Counted from the stretch's first letter, positions 21,185 through 31,119 are shown. The stretch: 64,000 nt of DNA from Pseudomonadota bacterium (GCA_018241225.1 JAFEEG010000008.1:51463-115462); one strand, 5' to 3'. Numbers and translations: made by a program. Notes: a model not told the origin generated them from the letters alone.

Positions 21185-23602
21185 ATGCCCGAAAAAAATC
21201 GCCCGTCCGGGCGCACCAAGTCCTCTCCTCCTCCCCCTTCCCAACGACCTTTATGGTTGAAGTGGGTACTGCGCATCCTGCTATGGGGCATGGGGCTGGC
21301 GGCTGCTGCCGCGCTGTCGGTGCTGTTTGTCATTGCAGTTGCCTTGGCAGTGGCCTATCCGAACCTGCCTGACATCTCGGAATTGTCGGAATACCGCCCA
21401 AAATTACCGCTAAGAGTATTTTCTTCTGAAGGCGTATTGATTGGCGAATTTGGCGAGGAGCGCCGAAACCTGACGCCGATCGGGACCATTCCGAAGGTCA
21501 TGAAAGACGCCGTGCTGGCGGCCGAGGACGCCCGCTTCTACGAGCACGGCGGCGTCGACTACAAGGGCGTGATGCGGGCGGCCATCGCCAACATGAACCG
21601 CGTCAAGAGTCAGGGCGCGTCGACCATCTCGATGCAGGTGGCCCGCAACGTCTACCTGAGCTCGGAGAAAACCTTCACGCGCAAGATCTACGAGATCTTG
21701 CTCACGTTCAAGCTCGAGCACGTGCTCACCAAGGACCAGATCCTAGAGATCTACCTGAACCAGATCTACCTGGGCAACCGGGCCTACGGCTTCGCCGCCG
21801 CGTCCGAAGCCTATTTCGGCAAGCCGCTGCAGGACATCACCATTGCCCAGGCCGCCATGCTCGCGGGCCTGCCCAAGGCACCGGGAGCCAACAACCCCGT
21901 CAACAACCCCAGCCGCGCACGGGGACGCCAGCTGTACGTGATCGACCGCATGGTCGATGCCGGATTCATCACCGAGCAGCAGGCCGACGAAGCGCGCAAG
22001 GAGCAACTGAGCTTGCGCGATGGCTCCAACCCCGATCGGCTGCACGCCGAGTACGTGGCCGAAACGGTTCGCCAGTTGATGTTCGCCCAGTATGGTGAAG
22101 CCACCTACACCCGCGGCCTGAACGTCTACACCTCGCTGGTGGCCGCCGACCAGTCGGCCGCATACAAGGCCCTGCGCAAGGGCATCATGGATTACGAGCG
22201 CAAACAGTACTACCGCGGGCCCGAGAAATTCGTGAACCTGCCCAACGATCCAGCCGAGCTGGACGACGCGGTGGACGACGCCCTGTCCAACCATCCCGAC
22301 AACGGCGACGTCCTGGCAGCCGTGGTGCTCAAGGCCTCCGCCAAGGAAGTGCAGGCGGTGCGGGCCAATGGGGAGACCATTCTGGTCACCGGCGATGGCC
22401 TGAAGCCGGTACAGACCGGCCTGTCCGACAAGGCACAACCCAACATCAAGATCCGGCGAGGCGCGGTGATCCGCGTGGCGCGCACGTCCACCGCCTGGGA
22501 AATCACCCAATTGCCTGAAGTCGAGGGTGCGTTCGTGGCCATGGATCCGCGCGACGGGGCGGTCAAGGCCATGATCGGTGGCTTCGATTTCGACAAGAAC
22601 AAGTTCAATCACGTGACCCAGGCCTGGCGCCAGCCGGGCTCGAGCTTCAAGCCCTTCATCTACTCGGGCGCACTCGAAAAGGGCTTCACGCCCGCCACGG
22701 TCATCAACGACGGTCCGCTGTTCTTCGATGCCGGCACCACCGGAGGGCAGCCATGGGAACCCAAGAACTACGGCGGGGGCTTCGATGGCCCGATGTCCAT
22801 GCGGCGGGCACTGGCCAAGTCGAAGAACATGGTGTCGATCCGCATCCTGCAATCCATCGGCACGCACTACGCGCAAGACTGGATCACCCGTTTCGGGTTC
22901 GACCGCGAAAAGCATGCCCCTTACCTGCCGATGGCACTGGGCGCAGGGTCGGTCACGCCGATGCAGATGGCGGTGGGCTATTCGGTGTTCGCCAATGGCG
23001 GCTACCGCGTCAGCCCCAACCTGATCACGCGGGTAACCGACCACAAGGGCAAGGTCCTGGTCGAGAAGCAACCGCCGCTGCTCAACGAGACCCAGCGGGC
23101 CATTTCCGCGCGCAATGCCTTCATCATGGACAGCCTGCTGCAGGAAGTCGCCCGCTCGGGCACTGCCGCCAATGCACAGCGCACGCTCAAGCGCCCCGAC
23201 CTCTACGGCAAGACCGGCACCACCAACGACTCGCTGGACGCCTGGTTCGCCGGCTTCCAGCCCACCATGACCGCCATCGCCTGGATGGGCTACGACACCC
23301 CGCGCAGCCTGGGCGACAAGGAAACCGGTGGCGGCCTGAGCCTGCCGATCTGGGTCAACTTCATGCAGACCGCGCTCAAGGGCGTGCCGGTGGCCGAAAT
23401 AACCCCGCCGTCCAGTGGCGTGGTGAATGTCGGCGGCGAGTGGTACTTCGACGACTACGCGCCGGGCCGTGGCGTGGCGTCGTTGGGTGTGGAAGCTGCG
23501 CCTGTCACCGCTGATCCTTCCTCAGCGGGTGCCGCTGGAGGTGGATCGCCAACGCCACCGCCGGAAGAGCGCAACCGCATCCTGGATCTGTTCAGGAACT
23601 GA
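21185..23602 (+). CDS. mrcA: Penicillin-binding protein 1A (bifunctional transglycosylase/transpeptidase)
   Basis: An 805-residue class A PBP that polymerises and crosslinks peptidoglycan. A basic, proline-rich cytoplasmic tail precedes one membrane helix (about residues 28-58). The GT51 domain shows AAEDARFYEHGGVDYKG and GASTISMQVARN. The transpeptidase domain shows the SxxK nucleophile in QPGSSFKPF, SKN in AKSKNMVS and the KTG triad in YGKTGTTND. An OB-like insert lies between the two domains. Divergent from pilM, a conserved arrangement in proteobacteria. Confidence 0.96.
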   Translation: MPEKNRPSGRTKSSPPPPSQRPLWLKWVLRILLWGMGLAAAAALSVLFVIAVALAVAYPNLPDISELSEYRPKLPLRVFSSEGVLIGEFGEERRNLTPIGTIPKVMKDAVLAAEDARFYEHGGVDYKGVMRAAIANMNRVKSQGASTISMQVARNVYLSSEKTFTRKIYEILLTFKLEHVLTKDQILEIYLNQIYLGNRAYGFAAASEAYFGKPLQDITIAQAAMLAGLPKAPGANNPVNNPSRARGRQLYVIDRMVDAGFITEQQADEARKEQLSLRDGSNPDRLHAEYVAETVRQLMFAQYGEATYTRGLNVYTSLVAADQSAAYKALRKGIMDYERKQYYRGPEKFVNLPNDPAELDDAVDDALSNHPDNGDVLAAVVLKASAKEVQAVRANGETILVTGDGLKPVQTGLSDKAQPNIKIRRGAVIRVARTSTAWEITQLPEVEGAFVAMDPRDGAVKAMIGGFDFDKNKFNHVTQAWRQPGSSFKPFIYSGALEKGFTPATVINDGPLFFDAGTTGGQPWEPKNYGGGFDGPMSMRRALAKSKNMVSIRILQSIGTHYAQDWITRFGFDREKHAPYLPMALGAGSVTPMQMAVGYSVFANGGYRVSPNLITRVTDHKGKVLVEKQPPLLNETQRAISARNAFIMDSLLQEVARSGTAANAQRTLKRPDLYGKTGTTNDSLDAWFAGFQPTMTAIAWMGYDTPRSLGDKETGGGLSLPIWVNFMQTALKGVPVAEITPPSSGVVNVGGEWYFDDYAPGRGVASLGVEAAPVTADPSSAGAAGGGSPTPPPEERNRILDLFRN

Positions 23603-23638
23603 AAATTGCCGCGCCAAGGCCACCGGCCTTGGCCGCGG
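23603..23638 (-). terminator. Intrinsic terminator between convergent mrcA and cyaY
   Basis: CCGCG-CCAAGGCC and GGCCTTGG-CCGCGG form a strong hairpin with a 3-base loop and one bulged base (23,609-23,638). On the minus strand it is followed by CAATTTTC, giving a short U-tract suited to stop transcription from cyaY. On the plus strand no T-run follows, but the stem may also slow transcription from mrcA. Confidence 0.6.
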
Positions 23639-23648
23639 TACTCAGGCC

Positions 23649-23978
23649 CTAGGCGGCGAAGCGCAGGGACTGCCCACCCTGGGCCGTGGCCTCGCGAGTC
23701 AGCTGCTCGTAGAACTCCGCGCCGGTCTTCGTGTCCCGCCAGGCACTTCCGTCGTGCCGGTAGTGATAGCCGCCCGAGCGCGCGGCCAACCAGATTTCGT
23801 GAAGCGGCTTTTGCAGATTGATGATCAACTGGCTGCCGTTGCGAAAGGTGATGGTGATCATCCCGCCGACGCGCTGGTTATCGATGTCCGCATCCGTTTC
23901 GTCGTTGATGCGGTCGCACCCGCGCTCGATGGCGGCCAGAACGGCCTCTGCGCGGTCCATGTACTCGGGGTCGGTCAT
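23649..23978 (-). CDS. cyaY: Iron-sulfur assembly regulator CyaY (bacterial frataxin)
   Basis: A 109-residue frataxin that binds iron and modulates IscS/IscU cluster synthesis. The acidic helix at the N-terminus ([19 protein letters not shown]... [13 protein letters not shown]) supplies the iron-binding carboxylates. The beta-sheet follows with [17 protein letters not shown] and the family signature [17 protein letters not shown]. Length is normal. Divergent from lptM-lysA, as commonly seen in proteobacteria, and convergent with mrcA. Confidence 0.95.
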   Translation of the reverse strand: MTDPEYMDRAEAVLAAIERGCDRINDETDADIDNQRVGGMITITFRNGSQLIINLQKPLHEIWLAARSGGYHYRHDGSAWRDTKTGAEFYEQLTREATAQGGQSLRFAA

Positions 23979-24295
23979 TGCACATAGTCTAGGGCAGGAT
24001 TCGGCCAGGTCCAGCCGTTCGAGGTCAATTCACGGTGGCGACGGCGTTGATGCAATTCACCGTCGCAGGGACCTCCCAGACGCGAGGCCCCTGCCAGATC
24101 GAGTAGGAATTGCCTTCATGAACAATCGCTCCCCCGACAATGCGATGCCGGCAAGGGCTTGGATGAGGGCGCTTCCGCTTCTAACAGACAGTCGCCTCAA
24201 GCGGCAAGAGGGGCCGCCCCGCAGGCTCGGTGCGCCGAGCGGCCACTGAGGCCTACCCGCAGAGCCGGGAAAGGGCCGAAAAGTACAATTTATTC
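23979..24295. other. Divergent intergenic region between cyaY and lptM-lysA
   Basis: No gene is supported here. The octamer CAATTCAC occurs twice, 27 bases apart (24,026-24,033 and 24,053-24,060). GCGACGG (24,038-24,044) and CCGTCGC (24,060-24,066) can form a 7-bp stem over a 15-base loop. Two short plus-strand frames (18 codons from 24,051 and 43 codons from 24,118) lack a convincing ribosome binding site and have no recognisable features. The 3' end holds the lptM promoter candidate. Confidence 0.5.
24284..24289 (+). promoter_or_regulatory. Candidate -10 element for lptM-lysA
   Basis: TACAAT ends 6 bases before the lptM ATG. This would put the first transcribed base at or next to the A of the start codon, that is a leaderless message. 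No Shine-Dalgarno sequence is present before the ATG, which agrees with that reading, but the -35 region is poor. Confidence 0.35.
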
Positions 24296-24550
24296 ATGTT
24301 GAAAGCCAGGCAAATTTTCGTGAGCGCCATGGGCCTTGCCGTATTCGGGGTCGGCCTTGCCGGCTGCGGACAGCGCGGGCCCTTGTACCTGCCCACCGAC
24401 CCGGCGGCGGCCAACCGCGCCACGCTGCCGCAGGTGTTGCTGCCCACGCCTTCGCGCAGCGAGAGCGCTACGCAACCCCAGCCGCAGGGCGACAAGCCCG
24501 CCGGCGAGACGAACAACCAGAACAACCCGACGACGAACACCCCGCGATGA
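24296..24550 (+). CDS. lptM: LptM (YifL-type) small lipoprotein
   Basis: An 84-residue lipoprotein with lipobox LAGC near residues 20-23 followed by the family hallmark CGQRGPLYLP. LptM assists maturation of the LptD/LptE lipopolysaccharide translocon in E. coli. The rest is a low-complexity tail rich in Pro, Thr, Gln and Asn. It is co-transcribed with lysA (4-base overlap), a neighbourhood common to this family. The ATG at 24,296 is chosen because upstream codons do not add a plausible signal sequence. Confidence 0.85.
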   Translation: MLKARQIFVSAMGLAVFGVGLAGCGQRGPLYLPTDPAAANRATLPQVLLPTPSRSESATQPQPQGDKPAGETNNQNNPTTNTPR

Positions 24551-25833
24551 GCCAGAACCAATCCCCGCTGCCCGGCCAACCCCACATTGCGCGTAACGGA
24601 AACGCGCTCATGGTCGAGCAGGTATCCCTCGAAGCACTTGCGCGCGAACACGGCACGCCCCTGTTCGTCTATTCCAGGCAATGGATGCTGGATGCGCTGG
24701 CCGCCTACCAGCGCGGTTTCGAAGGCCGTGACGCCCTCATCTGCTATGCGATGAAGGCCAATTCGTCGTTGGGCATCCTGCGCGTGTTTGCACAGGCAGG
24801 CTGCGGCTTCGACATCGTCTCGGGCGGCGAACTCGCTCGCGCGCTGGCCGTGGGCGCCGACCCGGCCAAGATCATCTTCTCGGGCGTGGGCAAGACCCGG
24901 GCCGAGATGCGCCAGGCGCTTGCAGCGGGCATCGGCTGCTTCAACGTCGAGAGCGAGGAAGAGCTCGACGTTCTGAGCGAAGTGGCCGCCGCCGCAGGCC
25001 AGCGGGCACCGGTGAGCATCCGCATCAATCCCAACGTCGACCCCAAGACCCACCCCTACATCTCCACCGGCCTGAAGGGCAACAAGTTCGGCATTGCACA
25101 CGACCGCGCCGTGCACGCCTATCGCCATGCCGCGTCCCTGCCGGGGCTGCGGGTGGTGGGCATCGACTGCCACATCGGCTCGCAAATTACCGAAGCATCG
25201 CCCTACATGGATGCGCTGGAGCGAGTGCTCGACCTGGTGCAGGCCATCGAGGCAGGCGGTGTGCCGTTGCATCACATCGACTTCGGCGGCGGCCTTGGCA
25301 TCGACTACAACGGCGACACGCCGCCGGGCGCAGACCAGTTGTGGCACCAGCTTCTGGCCCGCATCGACGCACGCGGCTTCGGCAGCCGCAAGTTCATCAT
25401 CGAGCCTGGCCGCTCGCTGGTGGGCAACGCGGGCGTGTGCGTGACCGAAGTGCTCTACACCAAGCCCGGCGAAGAAAAGAACTTCTGCATCGTCGATGCC
25501 GCCATGAACGATTTGCCCCGCCCCGCCATGTACCAGGCCTTTCACCGCATCGAGGCGGTGTCGTCAAGCGGCCATGGCCAGGCCAAGGACTATGACGTGG
25601 TGGGCCCCGTGTGCGAAAGCGGCGACTGGATCGGACGCGACCGGCTGCTCGATGTTCAAGCCGGGGACTTCCTGGCCGTGCTTTCTGCCGGCGCCTACTG
25701 CATGAGCATGGCCAGCAACTACAACACTCGCAACCGCGCCGCCGAAGTGCTGGTCAGCGGCAGCCGAGCCACGCTGATCCGCCAGCGCGAGACGATCGAG
25801 GACCAGTTGCGCAACGAGCTGGCCGGCGACTAG
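24547..25833 (+). CDS. lysA: Diaminopimelate decarboxylase
   Basis: A 428-residue PLP enzyme for the last step of lysine synthesis, meso-diaminopimelate to lysine. The PLP lysine is K70 in ICYAMKANSS. Other family motifs: FDIVSGGELARAL, the histidine in IDCHIGSQI, the phosphate-binding DFGGGLGI, EPGRSLVGNAG, and the C-terminal catalytic cysteine in GPVCESGDWIGRDR. Full length. It starts inside the lptM stop and is convergent with msrQ, 22 bases away. Confidence 0.96.
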   Translation: MSQNQSPLPGQPHIARNGNALMVEQVSLEALAREHGTPLFVYSRQWMLDALAAYQRGFEGRDALICYAMKANSSLGILRVFAQAGCGFDIVSGGELARALAVGADPAKIIFSGVGKTRAEMRQALAAGIGCFNVESEEELDVLSEVAAAAGQRAPVSIRINPNVDPKTHPYISTGLKGNKFGIAHDRAVHAYRHAASLPGLRVVGIDCHIGSQITEASPYMDALERVLDLVQAIEAGGVPLHHIDFGGGLGIDYNGDTPPGADQLWHQLLARIDARGFGSRKFIIEPGRSLVGNAGVCVTEVLYTKPGEEKNFCIVDAAMNDLPRPAMYQAFHRIEAVSSSGHGQAKDYDVVGPVCESGDWIGRDRLLDVQAGDFLAVLSAGAYCMSMASNYNTRNRAAEVLVSGSRATLIRQRETIEDQLRNELAGD

Positions 25834-25855
25834 GGCGCTGTAGCCCCGTCTGCTT

Positions 25856-26506
25856 CTACAGCTGGGCGCCTGCGCGCGCCGGCGCCGGCACCGGCCTGGC
25901 CGGGATGCGCGACTTGCGCACTGCATTCCAGATGCGCCAGCCGAGAAGCGCCGCAATGATCGCCGCGTACACGATGGGTTCGCCGAAGTTGTTCTTGCCC
26001 GCCCGCATCCAGAAGAAGTGAAGCAGGCCCAGGCCGGCAATGGCGTAGACCAAGCGGTGCAGCAGCTGCCAGCGTTTCGCACCCATGGCCTTGATGGCCC
26101 GGTTGAACGAAGTGGCCGCCAACGGCGTGAGCAGCACGAAGGCCGTGAAGCCCACAAGAATGAACGGCCGCTTGGCGATGTCCTTGGCGATCTCGCCAAA
26201 GTCCAGCCCCATGTCGAAGAAGCCGTAGCTCAGCAGGTGCAGGCAGACATAAAAGTAGGCGAACAGACCGAGCATTCGCCGAAAGCGCGCCAGGGCCGGC
26301 GTCTTCGTCATGACCCGCAGCGGCGTCACGGCCAGCACGATGCAGATGAAGCGCAAGGTCCAGTCGCCCGAAGAGCGAATCAGGTATTCGGCCGGATTGG
26401 CGCCCAGGCTGTCGGTAAATGCACCCCAGGCCAGCCAGGCAAATGGCAGCAGCGCCAGCACAAACACCAGCGGCTTGGCCGCCTTGTTCAACAGCAGCGA
26501 GTTCAT
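25856..26506 (-). CDS. msrQ: MsrQ, heme-binding membrane subunit of the MsrPQ system
   Basis: A 216-residue ferric-reductase-like membrane protein with about six helices that takes electrons from the quinone pool or flavin and delivers them to MsrP. Heme-ligand histidines are likely in VCLHLLSYGF, WQLLHRLVY and GLLHFFW. It follows msrP by 26 bases on the same strand, the standard pair for repair of periplasmic methionine sulfoxide. Confidence 0.93.
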   Translation of the reverse strand: MNSLLLNKAAKPLVFVLALLPFAWLAWGAFTDSLGANPAEYLIRSSGDWTLRFICIVLAVTPLRVMTKTPALARFRRMLGLFAYFYVCLHLLSYGFFDMGLDFGEIAKDIAKRPFILVGFTAFVLLTPLAATSFNRAIKAMGAKRWQLLHRLVYAIAGLGLLHFFWMRAGKNNFGEPIVYAAIIAALLGWRIWNAVRKSRIPARPVPAPARAGAQL

Positions 26507-26532
26507 GGTTTCGAACCTGTTTGCACGCCGGC

Positions 26533-27531
26533 TCAGTAGAACTTCTTCAGGTTCATGCCCGCGTACAGCTGGCCGACCTGCGCCTCGTAGCCGTTGAACA
26601 TCAGCGTCTTGTTGCGCTTGGCAAACAAGCCGCTGCCATCACCGATACGCCGCTCGGTGGCCTGGCTCCAGCGCGGATGGTCCACCTCGGGATTGACGTT
26701 GGAATAGAAGCCATATTCGTTGGCCGCCGCCTTGTTCCAGGCCGTGCCCGGCTCCTTTTCGACGAAGCGGATCTTCACGATCGACTTGGCCGATTTGAAA
26801 CCGTATTTCCATGGCACCACGATGCGCACCGGCGCGCCGTTCTGGTTGGGCAGCACTTCGCCGTACATGCCGAAGGTGAGCAGCGTAAGCGGGTGCATCG
26901 CTTCGTCCATGCGAAGGCCCTCGGTATAGGGCCAGTCGAGAATGCGCGAGCCCACGAACGGCATGGTCTTGGGGTCGGCCAAGGTGACGAACTCGACGTA
27001 CTTGGCGTTGCCTTGCGGTTCGACCTTCTTGATGAGTTCGGCCAGCGAATAGCCCACCCACGGAATCACCATCGACCAGCCTTCGACGCAGCGCAGGCGG
27101 TAGATGCGTTCTTCCTGCGCGCTGAGCTTGATCAGGTCCTCGATGCCGTACTTGCCCGGCTTCTTGACCAGGCCCTCGACCTCCACCGTCCAGGGACGGG
27201 TCTTGAGGGTGTGCGCGTTCTTTACCGGGTCGCCCTTGTCGGTGCCGAACTCGTAGTAGTTGTTGTAGCTCGTCGCGTCCTTGTAGTCGGTGAGCTTTTC
27301 CATGGTGTTGGCGCCCGCGACGGAAGACGCGGCGCCGGGCAGCGCAGCCAGCTTGCCGGGGGCCTGCACGCCGGCAAGCGCCTCGCGGCCGGCCCAACCG
27401 GCCAATGCAGCACCGGCCACGCCGCTGGCCAGCAATTTGAGAAGGTCGCGCCGTCCTTCATAGGCGCTGCGAGGGGTGATCTCGCTGGAGCGGGGGTGGA
27501 CGAAACCCTTGTCGGTCGAATGAATGAGCAT
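26533..27531 (-). CDS. msrP: MsrP, periplasmic protein-methionine-sulfoxide reductase catalytic subunit
   Basis: A 332-residue molybdoenzyme (formerly YedY) with molybdopterin cofactor. A twin-arginine signal [20 protein letters not shown] directs export of the folded protein. The molybdenum-ligand cysteine is in [18 protein letters not shown], and cofactor contacts in [18 protein letters not shown]. Preceded by AAAGGCG as ribosome binding site. It forms the msrP-msrQ operon. Confidence 0.95.
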   Translation of the reverse strand: MLIHSTDKGFVHPRSSEITPRSAYEGRRDLLKLLASGVAGAALAGWAGREALAGVQAPGKLAALPGAASSVAGANTMEKLTDYKDATSYNNYYEFGTDKGDPVKNAHTLKTRPWTVEVEGLVKKPGKYGIEDLIKLSAQEERIYRLRCVEGWSMVIPWVGYSLAELIKKVEPQGNAKYVEFVTLADPKTMPFVGSRILDWPYTEGLRMDEAMHPLTLLTFGMYGEVLPNQNGAPVRIVVPWKYGFKSAKSIVKIRFVEKEPGTAWNKAAANEYGFYSNVNPEVDHPRWSQATERRIGDGSGLFAKRNKTLMFNGYEAQVGQLYAGMNLKKFY

Positions 27532-27627
27532 CGGTCGCCTTTACCTGTTGTTGTCCTCAATTTCGGGCCATTCCCGCCTTTGGTTACCCGACAGCGTAAA
27601 TGTTCAACAGAGAAGCACCGAAGTTGC

Positions 27628-28950
27628 CTACAAAGTACCGTAGCTGTGCAGCCCGCTGAGGAACATGTTCACGCCCAGGAAGGCAAAGGTGGTCACCGCC
27701 AGCCCGGCCAGCGCCCACCAGGCCGCCACGGTACCGCGCAGGCCCTTGACCAGCCGCATATGCAGCCAGGCCGCATAGTTGAGCCACACGATGAGGGCCC
27801 AGGTCTCCTTCGGGTCCCAGCTCCAGTAGCCGCCCCAGGCGTCGGCGGCCCAAAGGGCGCCGAGCACCGTGGCAATCGTGAAGAAGGCAAAGCCCACGGC
27901 GATGGCCTTGTACATGACATCGTCCAGCACCTGGGGCGCCGGCAGGCGCTGCGCGATGCGCTTGCGCCCCAGCAGGATGCCCGCTGCGATCAGCGCCGAG
28001 ATGGCCGCGTAGACGACCCAGTAGCTGCCGCCCGCCTCCTGCGCGCGCTGGCGGAACGCCACCGGCACGAAACACAGCGCCACGCCCAGCAACCAGATCG
28101 GCGTGAGCTTGTACCAGCGGGTCTCGGCTGCCTGCTGCTTGATGAGATAGGCGAAGGCCACCATGGCCGCCAGAGAGAAGGTGCCGTAGCCGATGAAGTT
28201 GGCCGGCACATGCAGCTTCATCCACCAGCTTTGCAGCGCCGGCACCAGCGGCTGGATCTGGTGTGCATCGCGCACCAGCGTGTACCAGAGCAGGAAGCCC
28301 ACCGCCGCGCTCACCACCAGCATCACGAAGGCGCCCAGCGCGCGCGTGCCGTAGTGCGACTCGTAGTACAGGTAGAAGACGGTGGTGATCCAGCAGAACA
28401 GCACGAAGACTTCGTACAGGTTGCTCACCGGGATGTGGCCGATGTCCGGGCCCAGCAGGTGGCTCTCGTACCAGCGCACCATGGTGCCGATGAGCGCCAG
28501 CGCAACCGCAGCCCATGCAATGCGCGAGCCGATGGCCTCCAGCGCATCGGACTGCGAGCCGCCGAAAAAGCCCAGCCAGTAGAACACCGTGCTCATGAAG
28601 ATGAGTACGCTCATCCACAGGATGGCCGACTGGCTCGACAGGAAGTACTTCAGCCAGAACACGTTGTCGGCGCGCGCCAGGTCGCCCTGGTACGAAACGA
28701 TGCCCAGCAAGGAAGCGGCCGCAACCACCAACCCAAGCACGGCCAGTGGACGCCAGAACCAGCCCAGCCAGATGGCCGCGGGCATGGCCCCTACAAGGAT
28801 GACCTTTTCGTAGATGTCCATCGACCCGGCATAGCGCGCAAAGGCAAACAGGCCACCGGCCACTACCAGCAGCGCGAACACCCAGTCGAAGGCGTTGCGG
28901 CGCGACAGCCAGCTGTCGTTGAGGGTCAGGGTCGTGGTGGTCGTCGTCAT
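27628..28950 (-). CDS. ccsB: System II cytochrome c biogenesis protein CcsB (WWD-domain, CcsA/ResC-type)
   Basis: A 440-residue polytopic heme-handling protein. It carries the tryptophan-rich WWD motif WGGYWSWDPKETWALIVW and flanking histidines (HVPANFIGYG, HQIQPL, HMRLV) that ligate heme during export and attachment to apocytochromes. Naming varies: this WWD partner is called CcsA or ResC in Bordetella/Bacillus literature and CcsB in some protein families. The ATG at 28,950 has an AAGGAG site and overlaps the resB stop by 4 bases; a longer frame shadows resB. Confidence 0.92.
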   Translation of the reverse strand: MTTTTTTLTLNDSWLSRRNAFDWVFALLVVAGGLFAFARYAGSMDIYEKVILVGAMPAAIWLGWFWRPLAVLGLVVAAASLLGIVSYQGDLARADNVFWLKYFLSSQSAILWMSVLIFMSTVFYWLGFFGGSQSDALEAIGSRIAWAAVALALIGTMVRWYESHLLGPDIGHIPVSNLYEVFVLFCWITTVFYLYYESHYGTRALGAFVMLVVSAAVGFLLWYTLVRDAHQIQPLVPALQSWWMKLHVPANFIGYGTFSLAAMVAFAYLIKQQAAETRWYKLTPIWLLGVALCFVPVAFRQRAQEAGGSYWVVYAAISALIAAGILLGRKRIAQRLPAPQVLDDVMYKAIAVGFAFFTIATVLGALWAADAWGGYWSWDPKETWALIVWLNYAAWLHMRLVKGLRGTVAAWWALAGLAVTTFAFLGVNMFLSGLHSYGTL

Positions 28951-31097
28951 GGCGACTGCTCCTTGTGCATGGTCGGCAGCAGCTTGCCGCGCAGCTGCTC
29001 GAATTCGCGGTCGCTGTCCAGGGTCTTGCGGTTGGTCGACATCGCCATGGTGGCGTTGCTTGCGTCCGGCTGCGCGGCAACCGGCGCCAGCCAGACCCAC
29101 AGCCTGCGCTCCCGAACGTAAAGCATGGCAAAAATGCCAATGATCAGCAACAGGCAGCCCAGATAGACGATGTTCTTGCCAGGGGCACGCGCCACCTGGA
29201 ACACGCTGGCCTGCACCTGGTTGAAGTCGGTCAGCATCATGGCCAGCGGCGCTGGATAGAAATAGGCGTCGCTGATCGCCAGCACGGCCTGCGTGAGGTA
29301 GGCCTGGCTCTTCTCGTCGGCCGGCAGCGGCGCCAGGCCGGCCTGCGCCCGGCTGAGGTTGAGCACCTCGAACAGCACGTCGTTGAGGATGCGCACCAGC
29401 ACGCTGCCAGCGCGTTCGCGCTCGCCCTCGGGCACGTTGGTTTCCATGAATTCGGCAATGGCCTGCCAGCCGCCACGGCTGGTGGCGTCCTGCCGGGCGC
29501 GCTCGGTGCCCGCAAAGAGCGCAAGCGCACGCGCTGCAGAGACGCGCAGCTGCTCGGCCAGCTCGGGCCGCTTGGCGTCAGCCACGCGCGCGATGTACTG
29601 GTCCACCGCCTTGCGGCGCAGCGCTTCGTCGGCCAGTGCCGCACGCATGCGCACGAAGCCGTCCATGGAACCCTGGTCGTCGGCCGGCACACGCAGGTAG
29701 CGGAACGGTTGGTCGGGCTGCTCGCGCACGCCCAGCAGGAACACCGGCTGGCCATCGCCGGTGTCGACCGGCACCATGTAGTTCTGGAACTCGCGTGCCT
29801 GGCCGGCTGCATCGCGCAGCTTGTAGCCGATGCTCGGGCCGATGTTGCGCAGCTCCTTTTCCTGGCCGCTCTTGTGGGCCGCACCCAGGCGCGACTCGAG
29901 CTGCTGGCGCAGGTCGACCTTGCGCACGTCGACTGCGCTGCCGCCCTGCGCGCCGCCGAAGTTCTCGACGTTGATCACGCGCAGCGCGGTGAATTCGAGC
30001 GTGAGCGCATCGCTGCTGTTGGTGATGCGCGCGCTGGAGCCGATGGTGCCCTCGATCTCGAAAGGCTTGGCCGCCTCGCCCATGGGCACGGCCTTGAGCT
30101 TCACGCTGGAGCCGCCGTCGTCGAAGCTGGACTGGTAGATCTCAACACCGCGATAGCTGGCCGGGTGGTTCACCTCGATGCGCGCCGGCACCTGCTTGCC
30201 GGTCTCGCGGTCGTGCAGCACCACTTCGCTGGCAAAGAGCTTGGGCATGCCGGTGGAGTAGTAGTCGACGATGAACTTCTTGAGCTCGATCGAGAAGGGC
30301 AGGTCCTGCAGCAGCACGCCGTCGGACTGGTTCAGGATGGCCACGCTCGAACTCTGGCCTTCGGGCACCAGGATGTTGCCGCGGAAGGTCGGGTTGGATG
30401 GCGAGAGTCGGTGTTGCGGCGGCACGTCCGCGATCAGTCCACCGCCCTGGTAGACGCTCTTGCCGTTGAACCAGGTCTGCGCGCGAACGACCAGGTTGCC
30501 GTCGAGCAGGCCGCCCAGGCACACCAGCACGATGGCACTGTGCGCGGCGATGTAGCCCAGCTTGTGAGTGCCGCCGGCGCGCGCCGCCACCATCCAGCCT
30601 TCGCGGCCTTCGGGCAGTTCGCGCCGCTGCAGCTTGACCTTCCAGCCGCCGCCAGCGAGCAGCTTGCCGATGCGCTGCGCGGCGGCCTCGGGTGCCTCGG
30701 TTTCCAGCGCGGCCTGCGCACGCTGTCCGAAGGCATTCAGGCTGTTGGCGCGAATGTCTTCCTTGACCGTGCGCAGCTCGCGCACGATGTGCGGCACGTT
30801 GCGCACGATGCAAAGCACCGTGCTCACCACCAGGAACAGCAGGATCAGCAGGAACCACCACGCGCTGTACACCGAGTCGAGTTGCGCGGCGCGGAACACC
30901 TGCGACCAGAAGGGGCCGAACTGGTTGACGTAATTGGCCGCGGGCTCGCCCTGCTTGAGCACGGTGCCGATGATCGATGCGATGCAGATGACCGTCAGCA
31001 GCGCAATGGCAAAGCGCATCGAAGACAGCAGCTCCACCGCCACGCGCCAGGCGTGGGGGCCGCGATGAACGCGAAGGCCGTGAGTGGAGACCGACAT
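28947..31097 (-). CDS. resB: System II cytochrome c biogenesis protein ResB
   Basis: A 716-residue membrane protein, partner of the WWD protein in System II heme ligation. Three N-terminal membrane segments (including FAIALLTVICIASIIGTVL and WFLLILLFLVVSTVLCIV) precede a large periplasmic domain. A C-terminal helix (NIVYLGCLLLIIGIFAMLY) ends with the conserved RERRLWVWL. The first loop holds GEPAANYVNQFGPFW, typical for ResB. Full length; first gene of the two-gene unit. Confidence 0.94.
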   Translation of the reverse strand: MSVSTHGLRVHRGPHAWRVAVELLSSMRFAIALLTVICIASIIGTVLKQGEPAANYVNQFGPFWSQVFRAAQLDSVYSAWWFLLILLFLVVSTVLCIVRNVPHIVRELRTVKEDIRANSLNAFGQRAQAALETEAPEAAAQRIGKLLAGGGWKVKLQRRELPEGREGWMVAARAGGTHKLGYIAAHSAIVLVCLGGLLDGNLVVRAQTWFNGKSVYQGGGLIADVPPQHRLSPSNPTFRGNILVPEGQSSSVAILNQSDGVLLQDLPFSIELKKFIVDYYSTGMPKLFASEVVLHDRETGKQVPARIEVNHPASYRGVEIYQSSFDDGGSSVKLKAVPMGEAAKPFEIEGTIGSSARITNSSDALTLEFTALRVINVENFGGAQGGSAVDVRKVDLRQQLESRLGAAHKSGQEKELRNIGPSIGYKLRDAAGQAREFQNYMVPVDTGDGQPVFLLGVREQPDQPFRYLRVPADDQGSMDGFVRMRAALADEALRRKAVDQYIARVADAKRPELAEQLRVSAARALALFAGTERARQDATSRGGWQAIAEFMETNVPEGERERAGSVLVRILNDVLFEVLNLSRAQAGLAPLPADEKSQAYLTQAVLAISDAYFYPAPLAMMLTDFNQVQASVFQVARAPGKNIVYLGCLLLIIGIFAMLYVRERRLWVWLAPVAAQPDASNATMAMSTNRKTLDSDREFEQLRGKLLPTMHKEQSP

Positions 31098-31119
31098 GCT
31101 CGAGACGAAGTGGAATGAC

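Noticed and set aside
24051-24249. Short frames of 18 and 43 codons in the cyaY-lptM spacer
   Set aside because: No ribosome binding site, no recognisable features, and one is probably read through a hairpin; insufficient to call genes.
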